Below are positions 36,901 to 47,777 of a DNA stretch of 64,000 nucleotides, in pieces (position 1 is the first letter of the stretch; the number at the start of each line of letters is the position of its first letter). Under the pieces are notes generated by a model, which worked only from the letters and a program-made list of their open reading frames with translations, was not told where the DNA came from and ran no database searches. Source of the DNA: Leucogyrophana mollusca (lineage: Eukaryota; Basidiomycota; Agaricomycetes; Boletales); contig MU266452.1 of assembly GCA_021014945.1 (NCBI GenBank), forward strand, positions 16,061 to 80,060, written 5' to 3'. A program made the translations under genes and the position numbers.

Positions 36901-39900
36901 AGACGAATCATGGTCATAGAAATCAGACTGGGAGAGAACTCGAATGGATTTCGAGAAGGTTGGAACGTTCTGGGGAACATGGGACCTGCAGGAGCCGAGC
37001 TAGGGAACCACAACGAGCCGGATGGAATAAGGAAGATCTCTACTTTCGCCCGGCGAATCTCTCGTATCGACATTTCGCTTACTTGAGTGACCAGCTTCGA
37101 AAGTATCGTGGCCGCATGGCCGAAACCGCGAAGCGGGTCGCTAGTCGTGGATTCTCGGGCAACAAGCTTCAGGTAGCCAGTGAGGTGGTTAAAACTGTAA
37201 TGCGTCGTAGCCGGTGGAAGGGTTGCCCGAATATGAAGCATCGCGCGCATGGCGGTGAAGGCTGGCCCTAGGTCATCATTGGCAAGTAGATCAAATATAG
37301 GGCGGATGAGGAGAGCCGGATCATTGCGCATCAAATCCAGAACGCATTCGCGTGCAGAACTTGCGACAGCAAAATGGGGATCAAATACCAGCGTGGCCAT
37401 GTGTGGAAATAGTGCAGCCAATGAAGGGGCAAACACAGCACGGCGCCTCAGCCCGCGACTTGTGGGATCCGACGAACGCCGGAACAAGGTGGGCTCTGGT
37501 GCATCACTGTTTGACCGCGGTTTGGTAGGAGTGGATGTAGGGGATGCAGAAGGGGAAGAAGCGAAGCGTTCAACGCCGCTGCTGAAGCGATCATTTTGAT
37601 GACTCGGGAGTAACTGCAGTGGTGTCTGGACCCATTCACGTTTCTGGTCAGCAGGTTTCTTGTCTTCCATCCACCCTACTTCGGACAAACGTCTGCGTAA
37701 TTCCAGGGGCATGCTCCCCTTGACGTCGTCTTCGTCCTCCTCTTCCCTAACATATAGACTTGAGCCGACGTCGGTAGCTACAAATGGAAGGGGGTCACGG
37801 GCGAATCTGAATGGCCGGCGGCGGTTTCGATCTAGTAGGTAGGCCTGGGATAACACTTGATACCGAAGGTTGATTAATAAACTGAGCCGTTGTACGGCGT
37901 TGAGCTTCACGTGATCATCCTCGCTGCAGCCATGATTGGGGCCTCAGTACTGAGCAAACACTAGCCAAGCAAAAGGCAAAGTCACCTGCATAGATCACTT
38001 TTGACGACATTCAAGATAACGGACGGGGATTTCTCGACGCAATGCATAATGAGAAAGCAGGCCTACGTGGTCGCCCCTGAGTTCCACGTGCAGCACAGTT
38101 ATTAGGCTGTCACTCACAGAATTCGTAGCTTCCGCAATGGCGCTGCCTAGGCAGTGCGTCCACAAAAACGGACCTAGGCGCTGGTAGTCGTCTATAGTCA
38201 AGGACGCCGAGATTATCACGAGGAGCTCGAGGGCGCATGGAGTGACAGATCTCGGAAGGGTAGCAATTATTTGCGTCCTTGTTGCGTACAAGGCGGTCGC
38301 GCCTGTGTTGCGCTCCGCGGAGTCACCGTTGTCGGTACTGCTAGAGAAGAGAAACATCGTACTCCGGCGCTTTCCAGATGTCAGCAAGTGTGCTGTTACC
38401 ACAAAGCAGAACGAATACCTGATGAGAAGCATGATGGTCTTCTTGTGCAGCGATGTAGACGGCGTTCAGTTTGGCCAGATGTTCTGTCACTTCCTCAATC
38501 GCGTCCTCATCGACTGCCAGATTCATCCCCCCTGCTTCGGCAACAGCCCCAACATGTGACTGAAGGAGCCAGGACACCGTAGATCCACACCACGGTGAGC
38601 TGAAGAAAGACTGGCTTAAGCAATTGATATGAAAAGTTGAGCAATACTCACCGCTTCAGCAATTTGATCAACATTCTAATTTCTTTAAACAGCACAATAA
38701 AAAGAACGCGATGAGATTGGGGAATCAAACTTGTCCGCTCCTTTCACATCCAAATCAGTCTGCAAGAAATGGGGAGCAGCTTGGCTATTTACCTTCGCTT
38801 CAATCATCACCCCCAACCTCATCTCTAAAACCGAGAAAAACCTGGCTGCCGCGATGAGTGTCGAATTTTCATTATGCTGCCAGCTAATATCAGTTTCAAT
38901 GAAACCAATAGTACGACGATGTCTTACAGGTACGTCTTGATCGGGGCGAGGTAGCGACCGGACTCTGGCAATTAGCTCAAGTAACAGGGCGGTCTGGCCC
39001 AACCTCGCCTTTCCCCATGCTAGGCCATCCTCTCCTCCTGTAGACTTTCCGACGTCTTTCATGAGGGCGACCAACATCATCTCAGGATCGCGGGTCCAGA
39101 AATCAGGCAAAAAAGTAGAGATCGACATGAGAACCTCGAGATGGTTCACCACAGATAGATCCTTCGTTGACGCAGCACATGCGAACAAAGGTTTGTAGAA
39201 CAATTGTGGGTACATCTGCGAGACTTCATTCAGCAGGTCCGACAATGGTGCACAAGGATATGGCGGAGAGTCTGCCACCAGCCTCTGAGGGTGCGTCATC
39301 AGCCAGGTCACCTGAAGGGAACTGAGATGCACCTACATCGTTCAGTGACGCCGAAGCCGACGCAAAGATGGGCTTGCGGACATCTTCCGTTAGTTGTTTA
39401 AAGCATATTTGCAGTGTTGTCAGTATTTCAGGCCATGTGCTGTCGGATATCTAGGAAGGAAGTGAATGACGCGACCTTGATGAATGGGCGTTGAGTGGAG
39501 TGACGTACCAATGTTTGAATCGTCTTTTCAAAAGCAGATTGCCACTGTGTATCACTACGATATAATTGAGTGATCGCATCCGCCGCCGAGGCTTGGACGT
39601 CATGGACATCCGTAGCGCTCAGAAGTTCCAGGGCCAGGCGAATCACAGTCCTCCTCGCGTCAGCCGCACGCTTGCCAACAATAAATGAAACTTCCGTGAC
39701 CATCCTCGTGTTGAGTATGCGAAGAATCATATGCGCATCTTCGCTCCTGCCAGCACGATCCGCAAAAGTAGCTGACAATAACCTTGCGGACGCGTGAGCA
39801 AATGCAACCATCTTCCGGGTTTGGATAGAGGCCAGCAGGGGCGAGACAGAGGACGGCTCAGTTGACGACCAGAAGCCCTTATTGAGTCGCAAATTATTAA

Positions 39901-41522
39901 TACTGGCGATGCCGGCTCATGTTATGTTATAGCTTACCTCCAAGATTTGATGAAGAATCCACCGGCTGATGGAATCGGGGCTATTCTCCATACATCTAAC
40001 CACAGCCTCTGCAACCAAAGCGTCTCTGACCTCGGACTCATCGAAGCCTGACACGGCCACTGGAGTCCCGTCAATCTCCTCGTCTGCAAAATACGCAGCG
40101 AGACTTCCGCACGACCCAGCTCGTATCTGCGAAATGAGGTCCGTGACTATAGTCAACTCCGAGTTCTGGGATGTCAGCTGCCTAATGCTAATGAGAACTG
40201 TGAACAAGGCTTGCACCAGGGACAGGAAGACATGGTGGCTACGAAATTCAAATGGTCCAGCACGGGGGCACAGCAGAGAAGCAAGGACGCCTAGTATTCG
40301 GTTTTGGTTGACGGGTGAGGTGGACGCGGCGTTACAGCACCATAAACAGCGTCCAACATCAAGCTAAAAGCAACCAAGTTCAACGTTACGAAATGAACAT
40401 ACCGCCGTGACTGACCTCGTAGGACGCCGGTCGCCAGGTTTTGACAGCCACCTCAAAAGTTTCAACGGCAAGCCATCGATCTTCGTCGACAGATGAACCT
40501 GCCTCGTCGGTAAGGAAAGGGATCAAAAGTGTGGAGAGCACGAGGCTCTCGTGAGGGAGGTATGAGGGATTCCGCGAAGCATAGCGAAGAATGACGTCAT
40601 GGAGAGATACCACAGGGGATGTTGTTTGTCGTAACGAGGCCATTGACTGAGGCCGGCGTGGTTCATGCGGTTTCTGGCTCGTTTGAGCAAATGTAGTTGT
40701 ACTAGACGCGGCACTCGGAGGGAGTGTACTAGTCGACATGAACGGCAGATACAGCGTTGACCCAATAGTTCCTATGGTCGCTTCTCGTTCATGTCTGGGT
40801 ACCCGCGGGGCTTCTGGTGCCCGAGCGGACCAACACACTCTGAATATGTCGTCTGAGAACCTGCGGGAATCATCGATAGCCGCCTCACGAACGTGCTCGA
40901 CCACATGACGGAAGCCTAAACGCGCAAGACGAGATGGCTTGGGAGTCTGGGGCCTAGCTGGGCTGGATACGCTGGTTTGGATCACAGATGGTGACGGAGA
41001 TGAAGGTCGGGGAGCGACAGCTGGGACTACATGCTGTCGAAGCTGTTCCCAGCGAACTTTCGATGGCGTACGAGTAGGAACCGAGTCCGACCTCTCTCCT
41101 GTCTGACTCTTATGACTCTTATGACCAGTGGATGACTTCAAGGAGCTGATAAGCTTTGGCGAGAAGGACCCCTTCTGGATGCCAGGGCTGGAGGCTGGAG
41201 GTGGCAAAGCAACTTGATCAGATTCACCTGCGCTCAGTGGAATGGGAGATTCCACTAGGGGTTCCTCGGTCCATTTTCGCCCGTCTGTAAAGGGATCCTC
41301 CTTGGAGTCACTCTGCATGAGGAGCTGGAGTGTCGAGGCCTTTGAGGGTATCCGCACATGCTGTTGGGCTTCCTCATTGATGGGCTCTTGCGTACTTCCG
41401 CCTGAGGGTGCACGAGCAGACTTGATGGAACTTTTGTCGGAATCGAACGAGAATAATCGTTTCTGTAGAGGTCTGGAGCCGGTGGGTCTTCTTGAGGGCA
41501 GATCTTGCCGCCGAGACGACAT
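33906..41522 (-). CDS. Very large helical-repeat protein, UNC80-like
   Basis: About 2,300 residues from roughly a dozen exons; best guess is a fungal homologue of UNC80, the helical scaffold of the NALCN/Cch1 cation-channel complex. Exon 1 (41522 to about 40400) begins MSSRRQDLPSRRPTGSRPLQ, is Ser/Pro-rich, and then enters helical repeats (VILRYASRNPSYLPHESLVL). Later exons include FADRAGRSEDAHMILRILNT, QMYPQLFYKPLFACAASTKD, RTIGFIETDISWQHNENSTL, MATLVFDPHFAVASSARECV and AIEYATNRFYALHQEVFLFQ. The last 858-codon exon ends DDVVVIDPDESVTF. No membrane segments or catalytic motifs are seen. The family call rests on remembered resemblance of the AIEYATNRFYALHQ region and overall size, so alternatives such as another HEAT-repeat scaffold stand. 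Exon borders near 40345-40400 and 37910-38640 are unresolved. Confidence 0.5.
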
Positions 41523-42264
41523 GAAAAAGTGTGGAGCAACGTCGCCTCAGTTATACTGAGTGGAATCAAAAGTAAAGAGAGTCGACGCCCGCAAAGATGT
41601 TACGGCCAATCAGGCATTCTAAAAGGTTGCCGACTTGTGACTTAGCCGACCACGAAGTCCACGGAAGCTGAGGACGCGGCGCCACACATGAATACACCCG
41701 GGAAGGCCTGTGGCGTTTTCCAAAACCAAATTGCCTATTTTCTGCGTTCTCACATCACGCTGACAGGAAGATGCATTCACGTTGATAGGTACAACCGGAA
41801 GCATACAATTATTGACTATCGTCACGGATAGGATGATTATCGGAACAGTAACAAAGAGAAGCTCGTTCGGAGAAGAATACAGGGCTCGCAGCACTATGAA
41901 GGTGGTGGGTAAGAGAGCCAGAGATGAGCCTGGCACCAATAGGAATGGAACACTCACTTAAAAGATCCAAACTCTAGTAGCACAGACAAACGGATACAAA
42001 CCTTTGGCGGTTTCGGATTTGGGTCGAGACTATGCAGTCCACGGCAAAGAGAGAAGCATTATTATCATCGTCTCGGAAAGCAGAACGTCGCCGAGGAGAG
42101 TCCGTCGTCGAAGGCCCCACCAAGCAGAAAGAGTGGATAAAAAGGGAGCAGCGTACTCGCGCTACTTAGGCAAAAGTACGATGTACGCGACGGCCAGATG
42201 GGCGAACGTCGTTGCTCCAGCTGGGCAATGTGGGTCAGTGACAGTCAAGCGAAGGCCAGCTGAC
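41523..42264. other. Intergenic 742 bases upstream of the large gene
   Basis: Expected to hold its promoter. A minus-strand frame at 41957-41619 includes a hydrophobic run (ELLFVTVPIIILSVTIVNNC) that could be a membrane segment, but the rest is random-looking and no splice partner was found. Confidence 0.35.
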
Positions 42265-43905
42265 TCACTTGGAGCTCGTGGCAGAGCTAGATCTTGAGAT
42301 CGCATCGAAAACTGGCCGTCTGATGTGTGAGGAGAGAGGTTGTGGAGACAACGGATGACGGGCATCGCACGGAAGACCACGAGGAGGCATTGCGTTATAT
42401 AGTAAACCGGCATGTTGATCGTTGACCTGTCCGGCAAATCCGGAGGAGAGGAGCTTCATATGCGAACCAAGGATGAAAGGAGGGGCAAAGGGATTGAGTC
42501 TAGTGTCAGAAATCTTGCCGTATCCAGATGAGGACCTTCCGGGACCCGACACGAATCCATCACCGGCGGTATAGAAGTTGTCTTGTACGTATTGGACGTC
42601 CATCGGAAAGTCCGCGTAGAGTTGACCTTGAAGTGCTTCCTTCGCTTCTCGAGCGCTCGAGGGACTTGCATACTCCACGGAAGCCGATGTCGTGCCAGCT
42701 TGTGTCTCAGTGGACGAGGGTTCGAGCATCTTCAATTCCTTGATCGGTCCAAACGGATATAAAAGCGGGTGCAAATCAGAAGCCTGGGTGAAGAGCAGTG
42801 TCGGCAAGTTCGAAACCAGCAACTTGGAGGACGGAACCATGGTTGGGGGCCACTGGATGGCATTCCTTTCGTTTGGAGCGGCAAAATCGGAAGTGTTTCT
42901 GAGACAAATATCGACTCCAGGGAGAGATGGAGGTGTGGGAGATGATAGCATCATGGTGCGATCTGCCCCATCGAGGAACCCTTTGGTAAAATGTCAATAA
43001 GGTGGGTAGTCTCGCCATGGCTAGGACTGCGGACCTTGAGAACGCTGTACAACTGCCCAGGAAACGTCGAGCATGTGCCCCCTGTATGGACATGTTAGCT
43101 CAGAATACAAATCCATTTCGTAATAGTGACTTTATCTGCGTGCGTGACAGCCCATTCATTGCAGCCTTGGCTTCCTCGTGACTTTCCATAACTACAAACC
43201 CACGACGGCGAGAAGCATTATCCACAGTTGCAAGAATGACGGCGTGCGATACTGTGCCGAATCGCGAGAAGATACCGGTGAACTCGGCCCTGCTCAAACG
43301 TTCCACGTAAGAGGCTGAACGACACCAGAAAGGAAGCAGAAGCTAACTTGGTGAGATCGAAAGGTAGGCCTAGTACGTAGAGATTGCGGCGTCCATCCGA
43401 TCCCTTTGAAGCAGACGAAGGACTCAGGTTCGGCATGCATGCCCGAGTTACTACCCTGATATAAATACATTAGGAGCATATATGCACTAATCGAGAAGAA
43501 TACTGTAAGAATACGCACAAAGGGCTGCCGCCAACGTTGTAGCCAGACATGCATAGCGCCTTTCTGTTGAAGTATGGTGTACCATCAGTAAAACGCGAGA
43601 CAAAAGGTGTAAACGGCTGAAGGATCACTTGTAATTATCATGGGTATAGAAGCTGAGTTCCAAATAACGCGCGTTGGCGCCGTTCTGTCGCACTGCTGAA
43701 TGTTGGACTTCCCCTGAGTCCCCGATCAAGGTCAGACGGGTCTTCAAATAGCGTTGAGCACATACCTACGAGGCTGTTGAACAAGGACTCGACTTCGCGT
43801 ATTTGGACTACAAGAGGTATGCAGGCGTAGTTAATCGGAACATAGAGAGCACTTACTGTGCTGGGAGATGTTGTCTACTTTTACGGTGAATGTGTCGCGG
43901 TTCAT
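42265..43905 (-). CDS. RNA-binding protein with three RRM-like domains
   Basis: Probable RNA-binding regulator; target unknown. Starts at ATG 43905 with MNRDTFTVKVDNISQHIQIR; short exons then give EVESLFNSLVGEVQHSAVRQ, NGANARYLELSFYTHDNYKK and ALCMSGYNVGGSPL, the first RRM-like unit. The second RRM is the clearest: RRNLYVLGLPFDLTK, RAEFTGIFSRFGTVSHAVIL, RRRGFVVMESHEEAKAAMNG, with RNP2 (LYVLGL) and RNP1 (RGFVVMES). A third, more divergent unit follows in the last exon: SKLLVSNLPTLLFTQASDLH, PLLYPFGPIKELKMLEP, SASVEYASPSSAREAKEAL. The C-tail is Ser/Arg-rich and ends ISRSSSATSSK. At least six introns; phases agree for the first four joins. Divergent from the RAD51C-like gene 437 bases away. Confidence 0.8.
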
Positions 43906-44342
43906 TTTGGAAGGAGAGTATTATGAAGGATATATTTGTCGGGTGTGGATCGCTACAAAGTCTCAAGAAATGGATGTAGAATGGCGGGGTATAGCGTGCG
44001 CGAGCAGCACAGGACGTGAAACAGAAGATGGAGGAGGGAAACAAGAAAGGCCGGCACCGTCCGACATGTTTGTTAAGTTATTTAAGTGCGCGTTTGCATC
44101 ACGTGTCTGTGATTTTCCAAAATACAGTAAAAATAAATAATCGTTTACGGGTCAGTACTGTACACCAGCCATCGCGTTCACCGGCATTGGACCCTTGGTG
44201 CTTCGACCTCAGAACCAGGAACGTTCTGCAAAGCCTGAGTTAGGCTCTGGTTGCGACTTTATTTGTAATCTCGAGGGGATCTACGCGAGCACCAAGAAAG
44301 GCCACCCGGTCAACCGTCGCGAGCGCGACCCATCCAAGTCCA
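43906..44342. promoter_or_regulatory. Divergent promoter region of RRM and RAD51C-like genes
   Basis: 437 bases between opposed start codons; no gene inside. AT-rich core at 44100-44140 (AAATACAGTAAAAATAAAT). Confidence 0.4.
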
Positions 44343-45665
44343 ATGTCTAAGAGCCTTTTTCTCTCTTCAGCTTTACCGTCTTCAACGCGCGCAGCCTTAC
44401 AACGCGCAGGGTACGAAACGGTTGATGACTTGTCTGGAACTTCTCCTGAAGAGCTCTCGAAAGGTACGCGCCGCTGCAGTTGTAGTGGACGTCAGACTTG
44501 ACACATCTCAGAACTCGGGATTGCGATATCGGATTCACAAGCTGTTTTCTCCGCTTCCCAGAGACCCGCTGGACCCTCGACAACACAGTCCGTGGCTTCT
44601 TTGGCTGTGCGGCCGAAGAGTATCCTATCCAATCACCCCGCAGTGGATAAGCTCTTGGGAGGCGGCCTCCCAAGAGGGCATATCCTGGAGATATCCGGTC
44701 CTCCAGGTTGTATCAAAGAATCCATCGCTCTCGATTTCGTCAGAAGTGTCGTAGAAGCAGATGAAGAGGTTATCTTCGTTGGTGAATCTACTAACTGCAA
44801 TCCTAAGTCGCGTCATTGTTCTAAGTTGTCGCGGTACCATAGATATGCAAAATATGACCAGTCCTGCCGCAATTGACAAGATCTTGAGAGGTACTTGCTG
44901 CATTCCCCACCCACGCCAACCGTATAGACTTTGAGTATATCTGCAGGCTCGTCTACGGCGCCTCCTCATTATCAGGACCTGGTTCGATACATGCGTCTTC
45001 ATACGCTTCCCGACCTGATGATATTCATCTACAATCTACTCTCTGAGCTCCAACCGAAGGTAATTCATCTCACCCTTGCTGAACGCGCCCTCTTTCATTG
45101 ATAGCCACCGGAGCTTAGACCGGGTTACTCGTTCTGAATTCCATTCAGTTTCCATTTCAGTCCCATCCAAACCTGCAGCCGTCGAAACGGACTGCTCTCC
45201 TTGAGACGATCAGACAAACACTGCTGCAGGCTAGTGCATCGAAGAACCTGTCAGTACGTCGCAGCTCGAGCTCTGCCTCTCCTTCAGCCACTGACAAATT
45301 CAGATAATCATAACCTCACAAATGTCGACCAAAATGCTTAACACGGACGGCTCCCCTGCAAACTTCGAGACGGGGGCGAAGGCTGTGATGGTTCCCCACT
45401 TAGGTCCGCAATTTTGTTATCTTGCAACCGCCCCCCATCCTCACAAACGCAGCGTCAGTTTATCTTCCAACTGGTCGCTCGTTCCGATTAATTGTCGCCC
45501 CTGGTTCTCGAACAACAGGGTGAGCGCTTTCTGCTCTGCTCCAATTGACTGATGAATGGCGATTCCGCGGCTTGCAGAGCTCTGCGACTCGTCTCGTCAC
45601 CAATTTATCGGCTGGGACAAGGGCCAGCGCCACAAGAAGAATATGACTTAACAGGGAATATTTAG
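44343..45665 (+). CDS. RAD51 paralogue, RAD51C-like
   Basis: RecA/RAD51-fold protein of the paralogue group that helps load RAD51 in homologous recombination. Exons joined by phase: MSKSLFLSSALPSSTRAALQ, AGYETVDDLSGTSPEELSK (small helix-hairpin-helix N-domain); HPAVDKLLGGGLPRGHILEI, SGPPGCIKESIALDFVRSVV; VIFVDCRGTIDMQN; TGLLVLNSIQFPFQSHPNLQ; IITSQMSTKMLNTDGSPANF, GAKAVMVPHL; ASVYLPTGRSFRLIVAPGSR, ending EEYDLTGNI. The LDxLLGGGLPRGxxLEI context is diagnostic. Walker A reads GPPGCIKES instead of GxxxxGK(S/T): the second Gly is Ile and Ser/Thr is Glu; Walker B ends in Asn (LLVLN), not Asp. ATP hydrolysis is therefore doubtful. About 330 residues. Convergent with the next gene, 51 bases apart. 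Confidence 0.82.
44652..44676. repeat. Perfect 12-base inverted repeat inside RAD51C-like coding sequence
   Basis: Arms CTCTTGGGAGGC (44652-44663) and GCCTCCCAAGAG (44665-44676) around one G. It encodes the conserved LLGGGLPRG segment and could form a tight hairpin in DNA or mRNA. Confidence 0.95.
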
Positions 45666-45716
45666 ACATTTAGACATAACGATCCTTGGCACGAGTAAAC
45701 CTTGGTAATCGGCACA

Positions 45717-46649
45717 CTAGAAGGAGTTTTCTAGCCCTGTCTCAATCACTTCTTCTGGTGTGACAATCACGTCCATCTTCCAATCATGTTCTGCTATCGG
45801 CACTTCATCAACTAGCTGCTGTCCCAAGGCTAATGCAACTACATGCCCCGGTTAAGTTCGACGTTGAAGAGCTCATAATTGATATCCGCACCAAGAAACG
45901 GCCGTGGCCTACTAGCAGCGTAAGACGTGATGAAGCGATCATAGAATCCTTTGCCATGGCCCAAACGCGAGAGCGAACGATCGAATGCAACCCCTGAAAC
46001 AACGATAGAAAGGATGCGGGGACACGGATCCCAAAGAGACTATGTCTCTAACCTGGCACCAAAATCATGTCTAGCGCTTCGCAACTCGCATCTTGGACTG
46101 ATAATAGGTTTGAGCTAACGGCACCTTTATTACTTTCTCAGTGACGTGAACTCACCACTTTGTCGTCGTTGACCTCTCCACTCCTGCGTAGGTTCTGGGA
46201 TACCCCAAAGTCCGGCTGGCATTGCACGAAGATCTTCTTCGTCGTAAAGCCGTACAAAGTCCATACGGCCGTCACCCCCAGTGATACTGGGGACAAATAG
46301 AGATTTGCCTACGAGATGGCTCCACTTTCATCCACTGTTTTCATTTACGATGAGTCATAATGACCACATACCCGAATCGCGTAGGATGTTTGCGACGATC
46401 GGTGAAGTGTCAACTTCCCCAGTTGGCATACTAAGGTAGCAACTAATGTTTTTGCACCGTTGGAAGGCAGGCATCGCCAGAACTTGGGCTATAATGGCTT
46501 CGGCTGGTAGAACTCGATTAGTCGCTGCCTACATACTAATGCTACTGAACATTGTTACATTGAGCCTGTATGGTTGAAGGTGACAATTCGCGCAACTTGC
46601 TCGCCATTGCCCTCCGCAGTGCCTTTTTGTTGGCCTGTAGGATCGACAT
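45717..46649 (-). CDS. 5-formyltetrahydrofolate cyclo-ligase
   Basis: Converts 5-formyl-THF plus ATP to 5,10-methenyl-THF, recycling stored folate; cytosolic or mitochondrial (fungal Fau1). Start at 46649 gives MSILQANKKALRRAMASKLR, the usual N-terminus with the basic LRxxxxxxLR segment. Further exons: PAFQRCKNISCYLSMPTGEV, DTSPIVANILRDSGKSLFVP, MDFVRLYDEEDLRAMPAGLW and GIPEPTQEWRG; then the active-site block MILVPGVAFDRSLSRLGHGK followed by GFYDRF, the family signature (GxAFD...RLGxGKGxYDRF). An intron inside FLV/ALALG (about 45835-45890) removes the only in-frame interruption. It ends VIVTPEEVIETGLENSF at 45717. About 235 residues, normal length. Divergent from the PIG-P gene. Confidence 0.93.
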
Positions 46650-46900
46650 GATCGTTCTAAGAGAGATTCGAATCGTAAATAGATGACTAAGTCAACGAAA
46701 GGCACAGACGGCCGTACCGACAAGTTGGCTCCTTTTGCAAATCCGCGAATATATATGCTGGCAAATCAACCTTGAATGGGTGTTTCAAAGCAGTCGAACA
46801 ACGATCTTGTTCTTCGCTGGGACGAGAAGGAAAGGTTAACAAAAAATAAGCGCCCCGAATACGCCTTGCCGCGGCGCTTTGTCCTTTCTTGTCTAAAGTG
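46650..46900. promoter_or_regulatory. Divergent promoter of cyclo-ligase and PIG-P genes
   Basis: 251 bases between opposed start codons. Contains a TATATAT stretch at about 46749-46755 that could serve either gene. Confidence 0.45.
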
Positions 46901-47488
46901 ATGTCGGTGGATCCAACATCCCCCGTGGTACCACTGGCGTCATATCCCCCAGCTCCACCCGATGAATACCGCAGTCGTGCGCCTGAATTCTACGGTTTTG
47001 TCTCTTGGACCTCAACCACATTGCTTTTCGTCTTTTTTCTGCTGTGGGCACTTCTACCGGATGAATTTATCGTCTGGATAGGCGTCGAATGGTACCCAAG
47101 TCGGTGAGATCCGCCTTCCGATCATGTCTGACCCTGCGGCTGACTCGTTGCCAGTGAATGGGCGTTGTTGTTGCCAGCGTACTCCATCGTGTTGGTTTTG
47201 CTCACATACTTTGTGTATTTTTCCATGGCGATTGCGCGGACCCCATCTTTTTCTGATATAAGCAGCTTTGTCGGTAAGCCAATCCCCCAATCGATATATT
47301 CTCGACCTCATGTACGATCAGACTCCAGGGCTCATCTACCCGCTTCTGGTGCACCTAATCCATATCTCAAATATGCAAACCCAGACGCCATACCGGAACT
47401 GTACGATATCCCCATCGGTATTGTCAATCGAGTCATGTACGGGCCACAAAATCGCACCAAGGGCACTGGTTCAATCAAGGAAGAATGA
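46901..47488 (+). CDS. GPI-GlcNAc transferase subunit PIG-P (Gpi19)
   Basis: Subunit of the endoplasmic-reticulum enzyme that adds GlcNAc to phosphatidylinositol, first step of GPI-anchor synthesis. Three exons in clean phase. Exon 1: MSVDPTSPVVPLASYPPAPP, then the first membrane segment FYGFVSWTSTTLLFVFFLLW with ALLPDEFI. Exon 2: EWALLLPAYSIVLVLLTYFV with YFSMAIARTPSFSDISSFV, the second membrane segment. Exon 3, joined over GTAAGC...GATCAG, restores DSRAHLPASGAPNPYLKYAN and PDAIPELYDIPIGIVNRVMY, the conserved soluble tail. FYGFVxWxST and PELYDIPIxxVNRVMY are PIG-P hallmarks. About 165 residues. The GPI pathway also serves the GH16 enzyme in this window, though the two genes are not adjacent. 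Confidence 0.93.
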
Positions 47489-47777
47489 ACGGCATCACAT
47501 CGCAGGCACGCCTTTACATCACTAAAGAACTACAAGCAAGCGGTTCAGAGGCTACAATAAGCAAGCAACTACATATTCATGGGGAGTCGTACGGTAAAAT
47601 GCAAGAGATACAAAATAGGAGATGATGCAGAGCACGAGGATTATACAGTAAGCAGCCGAGTTCGCAAAATGGGCCATGGGCAATTTGAGGCGGTTCATAG
47701 CTGCGGTCGTGCGGCAGCCACGCCTTTTACTTGGGAGCTGGGCCTGGAAGGCCTCTATACTGCATGGAAGTGAGTTA

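Noticed and set aside
41619..41957. Minus-strand frame with a hydrophobic run (ELLFVTVPIIILSVTIVNNC)
   Set aside because: Only one short hydrophobic stretch looks ordered; the remainder does not, and no exon partner could be found.
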